A stretch of 64,000 nucleotides of DNA, taken from NCBI GenBank assembly GCA_001692895.1, contig KV748183.1:620001-684000 (forward strand). The letters are read 5' to 3'. Below the pieces are notes generated by a model. That model was not told the origin of the DNA, ran no database searches, and worked only from the letters and a program-made list of their open reading frames with translations. Position 1 is the stretch's first letter, and each line of letters opens with the position of its first letter. Positions 35,493 to 45,758 of this stretch are shown piece after piece. The stretch is from Cenococcum geophilum 1.58. Its lineage: Eukaryota > Ascomycota > Dothideomycetes > Gloniales > Gloniaceae. A program made the position numbers and the translations under genes.

Positions 35493-35745
35493 ATCAGGAA
35501 AATGTTTATGCCTCCTGACAGTACTGACAGGTTCCTGACAGCTCCTGTCAGGGCTGTCAGGAGCTCCAGGAGACACTCACACTCGGCTTCCTGTCAGGAA
35601 CCTGTCAGGAGGTCGCCCGGACCACCAGGACCTCCAGGACCTCCAGGAACTCCAGGANCTCCAGGACCATCAGGACCATCAGGACCGTCAGGACAATCAG
35701 GACAATCAGGACAATNAGGACAATTAGGACAATTAGGATAATTTA
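35493..35745 (+). repeat. CAGGA-type tandem repeats (9-bp units), un-RIPped
   Basis: Starts with overlapping CCTGTCAGGA and CCTGACAG inverted units (35516-35615). It passes into 9-mers: AGGACCTCC about three times, AGGACCATC about three times, then AGGACAATC/AGGACAATT about six times. One frame reads a collagen-like Gly-Pro-Pro and Gly-Gln-Ser series. I regard that as a consequence of a 9-bp repeat, not a protein. Two bases are ambiguous. Related repeats lie at 37236-37535. Confidence 0.8.
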
Positions 35746-36011
35746 AAAATTAAATTTAAAAATAAGGTATATTAATGCTCTTGTATTTACAGCTAGCCAA
35801 TAAATATAAAAACCAGTTTAATTTTAGACTCTATTCTATATACAGGATACTTTAAGGAATCTAAATAATCCAAATCCTTCTTGCCTACCTACCTGCGTCG
35901 CGATCGATCGAGGAGACAAGGGAGAAGGCTCTCGCAGAGGTTCCAAATCGTCAATTGGCGGTGTTCCCGATGATCCGCCGGCCGTGTACTGATTTCCTAA
36001 CTAGGCCTAGT

Positions 36012-36212
36012 ACCTGCCTGTCCTGCCTGTCCTGCCTGTCCTGCCTGTCCTGCCTGTCCTGCCTGTTCTGCCTGTTCTGCCTGTCCTGCCTGTCCTACCT
36101 GTCTGACCGTCCTACCTGTCTGACCGTCCTACCTGTCTGTACCTGCCTGTCGGTGCCTACCTGTCTGTGCCTGCCTATCGTGCCTACTTGTCTATGCCTA
36201 CCTGTCTGTATC
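36012..36212 (+). repeat. CCTGCCTGT tandem array
   Basis: About eight nearly perfect CCTGCCTGT units (36012-36090) decay into CCTACCTGTCTGACCGT and CCTGCCTGTCGGTG variants up to 36212. The cysteine-rich open frame across it is a by-product. Confidence 0.85.
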
Positions 36213-36220
36213 TGTAATTC

Positions 36221-36484
36221 GGGGGAGAGGTCGGCCCGATCGAAGGCTCTGCTTGATTCGATTGCGATTGATTGTATTAATTCGAATCGTTCTCTATGGG
36301 CGTTCGCTGGCTATACGTTTGAACGGTGGTCGTCTGGGGTGCCTCCCTAAGAGGCCTTGATTCGATTCAATTTGGTAATAGGGTGATATCAAGGCTCTGG
36401 TTCGATTCGATCGATCGATCGAATTGATCGTGGTGTTCGCTGGCTGGTCGTTGAAACGATTATCGTCTGGCTCTGGCGACGGTC
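36221..36484 (+). repeat. Copy 1 of a roughly 396-bp-spaced direct duplication
   Basis: Shares GATCGAAGGCTCTG, GAATCGTTCTCTATGG, GTCGTCTGGGGTGCC and GTGGTGTT-GCTGGCTGGTCG in the same order with 36617-36848. Contains TCGATCGATCGA runs. No gene. Confidence 0.8.
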
Positions 36485-36485
36485 C

Positions 36486-36598
36486 TCTCCTACCTGCCTA
36501 CCTACCTACCTACCTACCTACCTACCTACCTACCTACCTACCTACCTACCTACCTACCTACCTACCTACCTACCTGCTTGCCTGCCTGCCTGCCTGCG
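36486..36598 (+). repeat. (CCTA)n microsatellite ending in (CCTG)n
   Basis: About 19 CCTA units followed by five CCTG-like units. It lies between the two copies of the direct duplication, so duplication and array probably grew together. Confidence 0.95.
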
Positions 36599-36616
36599 TC
36601 AGTGTCTGGTTCAATT

Positions 36617-36848
36617 TGGGGGAGGAGTCGGCCTGATCGAAGGCTCTGATTGATTCGAATCGTTCTCTATGGCCGTTCGCTGGCTGTACATTCGAACGGT
36701 AGTCGTCTGGGGTGCCTTCCTAGGAGGCCTTGGTTCGATTCAGTGACGGGCAGATATTAAAGCTCTGGTTCAATTCAATCGATCAATTAATTGAATCGTT
36801 CGTGGTGTTTGCTGGCTGGTCGTTCGAACGGTCATCGTCTAGTTCTGG
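36617..36848 (+). repeat. Copy 2 of the direct duplication
   Basis: Colinear with 36221-36484, with small indels and substitutions not biased to RIP sites. Confidence 0.8.
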
Positions 36849-36941
36849 CGACGGTCATCTGGTTCTGGCAACGGTCGTCTGGTTCTGGCGACGGTCGTCT
36901 AGTTCTGGCGACGGTCGTCTGGTTCTGGCGACGGTCCTCTG
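36829..36941 (+). repeat. 20-bp tandem array (ACGGTCGTCTGGTTCTGGCG)
   Basis: About five units with minor changes (CATC/CGTC, CTAG/CTGG). It extends a sequence present once in copy 1 of the duplication (36450-36485), so it expanded after the duplication. Confidence 0.9.
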
Positions 36942-37085
36942 CTGGCTGTCGTTCTTGTGCCTCCTAAGGTAGGGAGGATGTAAGGGTAAAAAATAAGGTG
37001 GCATTTAGGTGTACAAGGGGCATGCAAAGGCACGTGTAGGCTATCGGGAATATAGCGGGGACCCGATAGTAATGTGTCATGCGGA

Positions 37086-37192
37086 GCTTCGTGTAGAGCC
37101 TCCGTACGCAGAGCTTCGCGCAGAGCCTCGTGCAGAGCCTCGTGCAGAGCCTTTATACGTAGAGCTTCGTGTAGAGCCTCGTGCAGAGCCCC
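37086..37192 (+). repeat. 12-bp GCAGAGCCTCGT-type tandem repeats
   Basis: Alternating AGAGCTTCGTGT, AGAGCCTCGTGC and similar units, giving an Ala-Glu-Leu/Pro-Arg repeated open frame that I take as non-coding. It may lie in the 5' LTR or leader of Gypsy A, but this cannot be tested here. Confidence 0.8.
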
Positions 37193-37235
37193 AGTAGTGT
37201 TGCTTGGGGGGTGCGCATAGGGTGTTGCTTTGGGG

Positions 37236-37535
37236 GGGTATCCTGCCAGGAACCTGACAGGACGATTAGGAAATACTAGTTTCCTATTAGGAGCGCATCA
37301 GGATGGTAGGGTCCTGTCAGGAGCGCATTAGGATAGTAGGGTCCTGTCAGGAGCCTATTAGGACAACTAGGACGATCAGGACGTTTAGGACATTAGGACG
37401 TTTAGGACATTCAGGACGTTCAGGATGATCAGGAAAATTAAAATCCTGCCAGGAGCCTGTCAGGAGCCTGTCAGGACAATCAGGACCTCCAGGAAAATCA
37501 AAATCCTGTCAGGAGGCCTCCAGGATCTTGGCACC
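37236..37535 (+). repeat. Second CAGGA-type repeat block
   Basis: Units CCTGTCAGGAGC, ATTAGGATAGTAGGGT, AGGACGTTTAGGAC and CCTCCAGGA, related to the block at 35493. It runs directly into the first gag-like sequence of Gypsy A at about 37540, where composition changes to RIP-type. Confidence 0.8.
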
Positions 37536-40500
37536 CCAACAAAATGCTGATGAGGAGGAGTTTATAGCAGCTAATGCCGAAATTAAATAACTTTGAGAGC
37601 TGCTTAAAGCTAGAGAACCCCTTATACCTAGTAAAGAGTTATTAAACACCTAGAGACTTACTATAGTCCTTAAGACCTTAGTCTAATATATAGCATTAGT
37701 ATTATTGCGGTCCGTAAAGGTTATAGACCCCCTATTGCTTATAGACGGAACCAACCCTATATTTAATAATTAGAAGCTTTAACTATAGAATAAGCTTAAA
37801 GTTAATGCGGACTATTTCCCTACCACTTAGGCTAAAATAGCCTACGTCTTTAGCCATACTAGTGGGGATGTATAGACGCACCTACGTCCGTAATACGTAT
37901 AGGACTTAGTAAATCCCTTCCTCTCTAGAGAAGAGATAATTATCTACCTATCTTCTATCTATAAGGACCCCTTTAAAGTATAAAACGCCTAACTTAATTA
38001 TAAAAGCTTAAATATAAAAACGATAGAGACCTTCTTAGCTTTTTAGACCCGCTTTCTATACCTAGCTAGCTAGGCTTAAATTCCCCAAGAAGATCTAATG
38101 CTAGACCTATTTAATAAGCTTACCCTAGACCTACAATAAGCCGTACTACTAGTTTTTATTACTATATAGACGCTAAAGGAACTTATAGACTAGCGCTTAG
38201 CTATTAACCAAGGCCTCTACTAAACTAAGGTATATACTAAACGGTATAAGGCTAAAAACCCTTTAAATTAGACTATAAGTAATATAAGAATAGCCCGTAA
38301 TGTCCCAGTATAATTAGCAACCCCTATAGCACCACCTATACAGCCTATTACTAATTTAGTAGCTAGCTATACAGCTAGTCCTACTATAGGTCTAGCAAAT
38401 GCTTAGCCTATATATAGTAACCCCTATATATAGGCCCTTAGTAATTAAGGAGCTTGCTTCTTTTATAGTTAAAAGGCTACTATATAAAGGATTACCTAAT
38501 AAATATAAAAGCGGACGAGGTCTTATTAATCTAGGAGAATAGTATAGAGTTAGAAAAAGAGGAACCTTAGAGGAAGACTTCTCTCTAGGGTTAAAAGAGA
38601 TTAATATATTAGATATTAATCTAGGTTAGCTAGTTAGTAGAAAAAGCTATACTATCCCTTATACTTTATTCCGTAATAGATATTAAGTTTTAACCTCTGC
38701 TTTAGTTAACTCTAAAGTAAATGCCTTTGCCTTAATAGATACCCAATATACTATAAAGCTAGCTAACTTTTTTAATACACCTATTAAAGAACTGCCTAAA
38801 CTAATTCCTATTTGTGGGTATAACGGGCGGATAGGGCTACCTATTATAACTATCTTGCGGATTTACCTCTATGTTAACGGACGAAGGTAATATAATATTC
38901 CCTTCCTTATTATAGACCTAGGTAGCTATAATATAATCTTAAGGCGAAAATACCTAGCCTATTTAGGCTTATAGCTTAATATATAGAGTAGACGGCTTAC
39001 TTAGCCTAAAACCCTACCCCTAACCCCTTTCTTTATAAAAGAAATTAGTATTATAATAGAAAACCTTATACGGCCCTAGATTAATACTATTTATTAGGCC
39101 GATGCTATACGTAAGGACTAGGCCTTTAAGAAAAATATATAGCTTAATTCGTAACAGATCTGTATACTATATCGCCCCTAGACTACCTATATTATACTAC
39201 TCGCATTAAAGACCTAAGAAGTTAGTAGTGACCTAAAAAAAGCCCCCTATAGAGAGCTTAGGCCCTATATAGCTATAGAGAATAATAAGGGACGTTAAAT
39301 GTTATACTAAACTAATAGATTAGAGGGATAATATATAGAAGATAGAATAGGAGCTAAGAAAGATTATAAACCCTAAACCGTAAAATACGGTCCGGAAAAC
39401 GGCTATAAGGAAACTAGTAGACCTCCTACTAGTTAATATCTACTATATTAGTGCCGTAGGATTCCACTAGAACTTAGTTTAGCCTAATACTATTACCTTC
39501 ATAATAAGCTTATATAAAATTAATTAAATAATTAAGAAAAAGGGAAGTAAGCTTAGTGGATAAAAAAGTAAGCTTATAGATAAGGAACTAGTAGAATAAA
39601 AGCTACCCTATTAATACCAGAAATTTAAGAACGTATTTTCTAAAGTAGTATCTAATATACTTTTACCTTACTAACTATATAACTACAAGATTAAGATTAA
39701 GTAGGGTAAGAAAAATACCCTTAGCTTTAGCCCCCTTTATAAGTAGTCTATTACCAAATTATAGGCTATAAAGTAGTATTTTATTAACAACCTAAATAAG
39801 GGCTTTATTAAGCCTAGCTAAGCCCTTTTTACCTTACCTATTCTCTTTATTAAAAAGCTAAATAGAGGACTCCGCTTCTATATTAACTATTATAAGCTAA
39901 ATAATATAATCCGCAAGGACCGCTATCCGCTACCCCTACTTAATAAGACTCTAGCCTAAATAAGTAGAGCTAAGGTCTTTATAAGGCTTAATATCTACTA
40001 GGCCTTTTACTAAATTAGAATAAACCCTGGGTTTAAGGATCTTATTATATTTTAGACCTATTATAGAATATATAAATATAAAGTACTTCCTTTTAGACTA
40101 ACTAACGGACTAGCTATATACTAGTAGTATATAAACAATATACTCTTTAACTACCTTAACGACTTCTATACGGCTTATTTAGATAATATTATAATCTACT
40201 TTAAGAATAAGCTAGAATATAAGGAGCACGTCTATAAAGTCCTGTAACGGCTCTATAAGGCTAGCCTCTAGGTTAATATTAAGAAGTTAGAGTTTAGTAT
40301 TAAGCGTATAAAGTACCTAGGTTTTATTATTAGTATAAACGGAATTAAAGCTAACCTAGAGAAGATGGCCGTAATTAACTAATAGGTACCCCTATAGACC
40401 ATAAAGGGGGTACAATTATTTTTAGGTTTTTATAATATCTATTAACGCTTTATTAAAAACTATAGCAGAATCGCCTGGCTTCTTAACTATCTTACTAAAA

Positions 40501-40901
40501 AAGACTAGCCCTTTTACTTTAACGCCATATATAGGTAGGCCTTTAATAAGCTTAAAAAAACGGCTAATATTAGCTCTATTACTTATATATTTTAACCCAG
40601 AACGGCCCTTAATACTAAAAACTAATACCTTAGACAGCGTAATAGCTAGTATTTTTTCCTAAAAGCAACCGGATAGAGAATGGCACCCTATTATATACTA
40701 TTTAAAGACTCTAATAGATGCTAAGCTAAACTACCATATCTATAATAAAGAAATGCTAGCTATTATCTCTAGCTTTTAGCACTAGCGTATATAGCTAGAG
40801 GGGACCCCTAAGCTAATTAAGGTAGTTTTAGATTATAAGGCCCTAGAATACTTTATAATAACTAAGGCCCTTATAGCCCGGTAGGTACGCTAGGCGAATA
40901 C

Positions 40902-41116
40902 TGTAAGGGGATCTTGTAGATAGGGGGCTATAAGGACACGATTGTGGCAAAATAGATTGGTAAAAGAGACAAATCCTTAAGGAGGTAAGGCCTCTGGGAT
41001 TGTGGAGACTATATACTACGGGTACGTGCCTCCGGCACGTAACCGGCGACTATTTAAGGGGCGTCCGGGGGTTGTCCTAAGGGCAACCTAAGGTGTCCGT
41101 AATAATATCCCTTATA
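40902..41116 (-). repeat. 3' LTR of Gypsy B
   Basis: Plus-strand TGTAAGGGG to CCCTTATA. Contains the hairpin ACGTGCC-TCC-GGCACGT and a second fold around GGGGTTGTCC/GGGCAACC. Matches 55756-55972 throughout. Confidence 0.92.
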
Positions 41117-42129
41117 TTACCCTCCCCCTTCTTACAGTTGGCCCCTAATCGCTATTACCCTACAGTAGGGAGATTATAAAGGCTTGTCCTAGAAGAGGTT
41201 CGGAGAGATATTAGAGAGGTGTCGGTATGCCGCTATATATTATCTATCTATCTAACCCCTGCTTTAAACTCCTAAAAACCCTTAATAAGGAAAAAATATA
41301 ACTGGAGAAAAAACGTGAGAATTACTAGGAGACCTATTAGAAGCCTACTAGAAGCATACCGGTAACTACCTAGGCTAATATAGGGATTTTTATACAACTC
41401 TGCTTCTAAGCCTTTATGTCAGTCTATAATTAATTACAAATATTATAGGCAATTTAGTGTTCTAGTATAGTTCTATAGAACCTTTTAGTATAGGATTTAA
41501 CGTATAGAGCCTTGGCTTGCTATTGTCTTTAACTACTAAGATATAGTCTATAATTCTTTCTTATAATCCTTTTCTTATAATCCTCTGCGTTACTAATATA
41601 TTACTCTTATATTTACCCTTAGGCTATTAGATGCGGTTAAGGTATTAATTAGTTAGTTAAAGAGACTTATCTCTTAAGATTTAGTGCATATGCTTTTAAA
41701 TCTGGTGGTCCTATACTATATATTTGGCGTAGCTCTACTACCTAGCAAATAAGGACATTTCGCGATAGTAATTATAGCTATTATGCGATTGTCAAGAACG
41801 TCTATAACGTTGTTCTTTAATACTATAGTATCGTTTTAGGTCTAATTTAACGTCTTAATTGCCTTCCCCCGGCCGCGTAGTTAGTTTTTATAAGGAAGTA
41901 ATGGTTAAATAACTTATACGCGTGTTTCCTTCCTTCTAAATAACGCTATTATAATGGAGTTATATCGGCAAGGTTGCGGCTATTTACTGGAAGGGTAATA
42001 GACGGTAAAGTATAAAGATACTTTACTTATTAAGCTTAATCCTTTTCCTTAATACCTTACTTCCCATCGTTAACCTTCGTCCAATTTGGACGTATCTTTA
42101 ATATATCATTAAGATTTTCTTCTTTTTCA

Positions 42130-43270
42130 TCATTAATTTAATATGCCTCTTTGTTCTCCTACTAACTACTCTTCTAAGTAAATTTCACAGCGTATCCTAG
42201 CCCTGCCTTTGTATATAGAACCTTAACCCCTACTAACCCGTAACTAGTACTAGTCCTACCTAAATAATTTTGCCTATATATCTTTAAAAGACCAGAAATC
42301 TAATAATAGGATTCTAGAGGCTTGTAATAAGACGCACTACGTTAAATCTAATACCTTTAGTCCTTATAATTAATACATGCGTACTAAGAGCGGCAGTTAT
42401 ATTAAGGTGAGTTTTTCTATCCTTAATAGATTTCCATTGCTGACTTTAAGCTTTAATAGCCTGGGCCTAAGTGGCGATGTTCCTTTAATGTCCTTAACTA
42501 CTATATCGCCCGGGCTCTCTCTTATTCTAGCGCAAATGCTAAACAACTTAGCCAAATTTAAGACTATGCCACGGCTATCTATACTACCTATAATTCCTAG
42601 CAAGCTAGCTAGTAACGCCTAATATAAGAGCAAGGTTAGTATACTAAGGATAGGGTACATAATGGGGGTAATGAGAAGAAGGTTGCCGTCTACTACAGGA
42701 AGAAGTTCGCGTATACGCGTTAAGTTTCAAAAGAGCATAACATAATGCGGTATTAGGTAGGTTACCCTTTAGGCACCTAGCGGATAGGTGACTAATAGTT
42801 GCCGTAGTAAGGTCTTAGTGGTTCTGGACTATACCAGCTAGTTAACGTCTCTGTTCATTCTAGGCTTAAGCGTATCTTTATTAACTATAAGCTTACGCCA
42901 TAAGAGCTTCGTTGGTATTGGTTTAGACCTAATATTAGTGTTAAGCGTTTAAGAGTCTCTGCTCCATCTACACCTTATTATCCTCCCCCTGTTTTTATAC
43001 CTACTTATACCCCTACTAAGGGGTCTAGATCCTATTCTCATCAGCCATTACTTAGTAGCCCGATGGATACTAATCCTGCTCCTAAGGGTAAGGTATAGTG
43101 GCTTTTCAGATTAGGCATTTAGGATTTATTTTTATATATAATAGCAATTAAGGACCTTGATTAGGTGCTTAGGAAGGCCTTAAAAGGCTTTTAGGAAGGG
43201 CTTAGAAGCCCTAGGAATAATGTTCCTAATATAGATAAATAAATGGGAATGCAATTCTAGCAAAATGCCC
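42130..43270 (+). other. Coding-like region antisense to Gypsy B, between chromodomain and 3' LTR
   Basis: Plus-strand sequence with longer open stretches than the neighbouring fossil (81 codons at 42377-42622) and a proline-rich segment around 42,960-43,090. It lies opposite to pol in the 2.3-kb gap before the 3' LTR. Its product is not recognised. It could be an extra antisense gene of the element, a captured sequence, another decayed insert, or chance. Left as a fossil of unknown content. Confidence 0.3.
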
Positions 43271-45547
43271 TATTAACTCTATGCTATGTATATAAAAAGG
43301 CTAAGGACCTATCCTGCCTTAGGCCGTAGCCCTATCCCTATAGTTTCCGAAGCCTATCCGTTCTATATCCGATTTAACCTATTTACTCTTTTCGCGAGCC
43401 TTCTTTATAGGTCGCGATGACACTATAATATTAGAGCGCTTTTTACAATTTATAGATTATAGACCTTAGTCCTAATATTCTTTTAAAATATCTTTATAAT
43501 AATTGAGGTAATCCTCTAGTTCCTATATAGAGTCCTTAGCAGGCTAGCCTAGCCATTTAACTTTAAATTAAAGCTTGTTTTTAACAGACTTATAGCGTAG
43601 TATAGCTTTAACCTTATACCGCTCGCCCACTACCTTAGGGTGCTTAATTAGGCCTAAACGGAAGTTCTTTTCCGGTAGTAGTCTATGCCATAGCTCTAGT
43701 AGGTTTACGTAAAACACTAAATATATATAGGCTATAAATGGGGGTAGCTAGAGATGGTAGGCTAACTTACTAATTTATTTCTTAATTTAAAAGGGACCTA
43801 GGTATCTTATATTAAGCTTTTTTAATAGTTAACGGGTTTTAATATTTGTTAAACGTAATAGAACCTTATCGCCTACTCTAAAATGCTTATCCTAGTGCTT
43901 GCGGTTATACTAAAGTCTCTACTGCTCTTAGGCATCCTATAGGCTCTACTTCGTATACATTTATTACTCCTCCTATTCCTAGAGGTATCCTTATACTCTC
44001 TAGTGGATATCCTTAGACTTCCCAGTAGGATCCTATAACTAATTATACGGCCTTAGCTAGTGATTATTGGGTATACTATTAAACCCAAATAGTTAGACGC
44101 TATAGGCAATCTGGATTGGTGCATACTTATACAATATATATTGCTTTAAATTGTAAGCGTACTCCGCGTACGGAAGTAGCTCGCACTAGTTGTCTTGCTA
44201 GTAGTTTAAATATATCTGTAGGTAAGACTCTAGTTCCTAGTTCTAGCGTTCTGTTTACCTATCCGTCTATAGGTAAAAAGCCATACTATAATAGTGGTCT
44301 ATCTTTAAATAGAAGTATAGATCTAACCAGTACTAACTTATAAAGACGCTGCCCCTATTAGTAATAATAGAGTGCGGCTAATTTACTTTAAGAAAGCATT
44401 TCTCCTTAATTAGGTTGGTAAGCGCTTATGCGTTAATTGTCTTATTAACGGAAAGGTATTAGATATACTTTAAAAACCTATTAATAAGTACGAGGACCGA
44501 ATCGTATGTTTGTCCTTAGCTATCTTTAGATGGCGGGAGATCCGTAATAAAGTCTATGGCGTAATATTACTATAGCTTACTAGCGGGGGGAACTAATTTA
44601 AGTAGACCCTATAGCTTGTGCCTACGGATCTTATATACTTAACACTTCTCGCAATAGCTAATGTACTCCTTTACTTCCTGCTTAAGCCTTAGCTAATAGT
44701 ATTTGCGCTAAAGTAATTCCACTATCTTTACTTAACTATAGTGGCCGCCTAGGGGATTATCGTAATTCTTTATAAGAATCTTCTGTCGTAGATTTGCTTC
44801 TTATAGCACCTAAACCTTACCACCTCTATGCAGTAGGCCTATTGGGTCTAGTTCCCAATAGTAGCGCCTAGCAGCTTCCTTTCTATTACGTTTCCGGTCT
44901 ACTTTTGCATTAAAGGTGGTATAGAAAGCGTCCCTCCATTATACCTTACGGATGAGATCCGTTAACCCTTCGGATAGTTCCTAGGTAAAAGCTATTTCGT
45001 CCCATACTGCTCTAAGTATAAAACTAAATGGTACTATAGATCTCGTAACTCTTCGATGCGTATACGTTAAGAAGGCCGCTATAAGGTTAAAGTCCTTTAG
45101 TTATTACAGGGCTCTAAGTTCCGATTGCTCTATAGCTTCGCTATTTGTTTAAGGGGATAGCTTAGTAATTAGAGATAGTGTATTATTAGGTTCTAAGAAT
45201 GTATTGGGGACGTCCTATCTAGGTATATTTAGACCCTTATTAGCAACGGATTAGGTACTAGCCGGAACGTTAGTAGAAACTAATAGGGCTTATACTACCT
45301 AAGACTTAGTGTATAGAGCTATAGGTACTTAAGTATCCTATACCCGGAGCTTATTCTATAATATAGGGAGTAAGATATCTATTATTTGTTTTCCTTCTCC
45401 CGTTTTAAAGCCTTTGGTATAGTCTGGCTATCATAACGGTTTATTAGCAGGGTTATTTTCCCCTAGCTTATATTTAATCTCGAAATTAAATTATATAAGC
45501 TCCTCTGCCTATCTAGCTTGTTAAGGTATAAGCTTCTTTATAGTTAT

Positions 45548-45758
45548 TGTCACGGCTTAAATAAATGCCTCTAAACCGAAGCTTGAACGAATGCTGTATT
45601 ACCAAGATACTAAGCTAAAGAGAAGGAAAAGGGGTTGCCAGGACCGATGTAAACAAATATATAGGGTAAGCCGCTAAGGCGCTAGCTTTAGGCGGGCCAA
45701 TCGCAGGTCGGCAGAATATGGCAGAATTTAGCAGGTAATGTGCAATAGCGCCGTTACA
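45548..45758 (-). repeat. 3' LTR of Gypsy C
   Basis: Plus-strand TGTCACGGC to GCCGTTACA. Contains GCCGCTAAGGCGCTAG, also seen near 1202 and in the insert of Copia D, and GGCAGAAT repeats. Confidence 0.93.

Noticed and set aside
35502-35741. Collagen-like Gly-Pro-Pro open frame
   Set aside because: It is the translation of 9-bp CAGGA-type tandem repeats in one frame, contains ambiguous bases and has no supporting gene structure.
36486-36598. Interstitial telomere repeat
   Set aside because: The unit is CCTA/CCTG, not the fungal CCCTAA.
35955-37197. Cysteine-rich, Tyr-Leu-Pro-Thr and Ala-Glu-Pro-Arg repeat open frames
   Set aside because: All arise from short tandem DNA repeats whose unit is a multiple of three or has no stop. 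No independent coding evidence.
36979-37535. 5' LTR of Gypsy A starting at TGTAAGGGTAAAA
   Set aside because: The start looks LTR-like, but the 3' LTR is outside the window and no target duplication can be tested, so borders would be guesswork.
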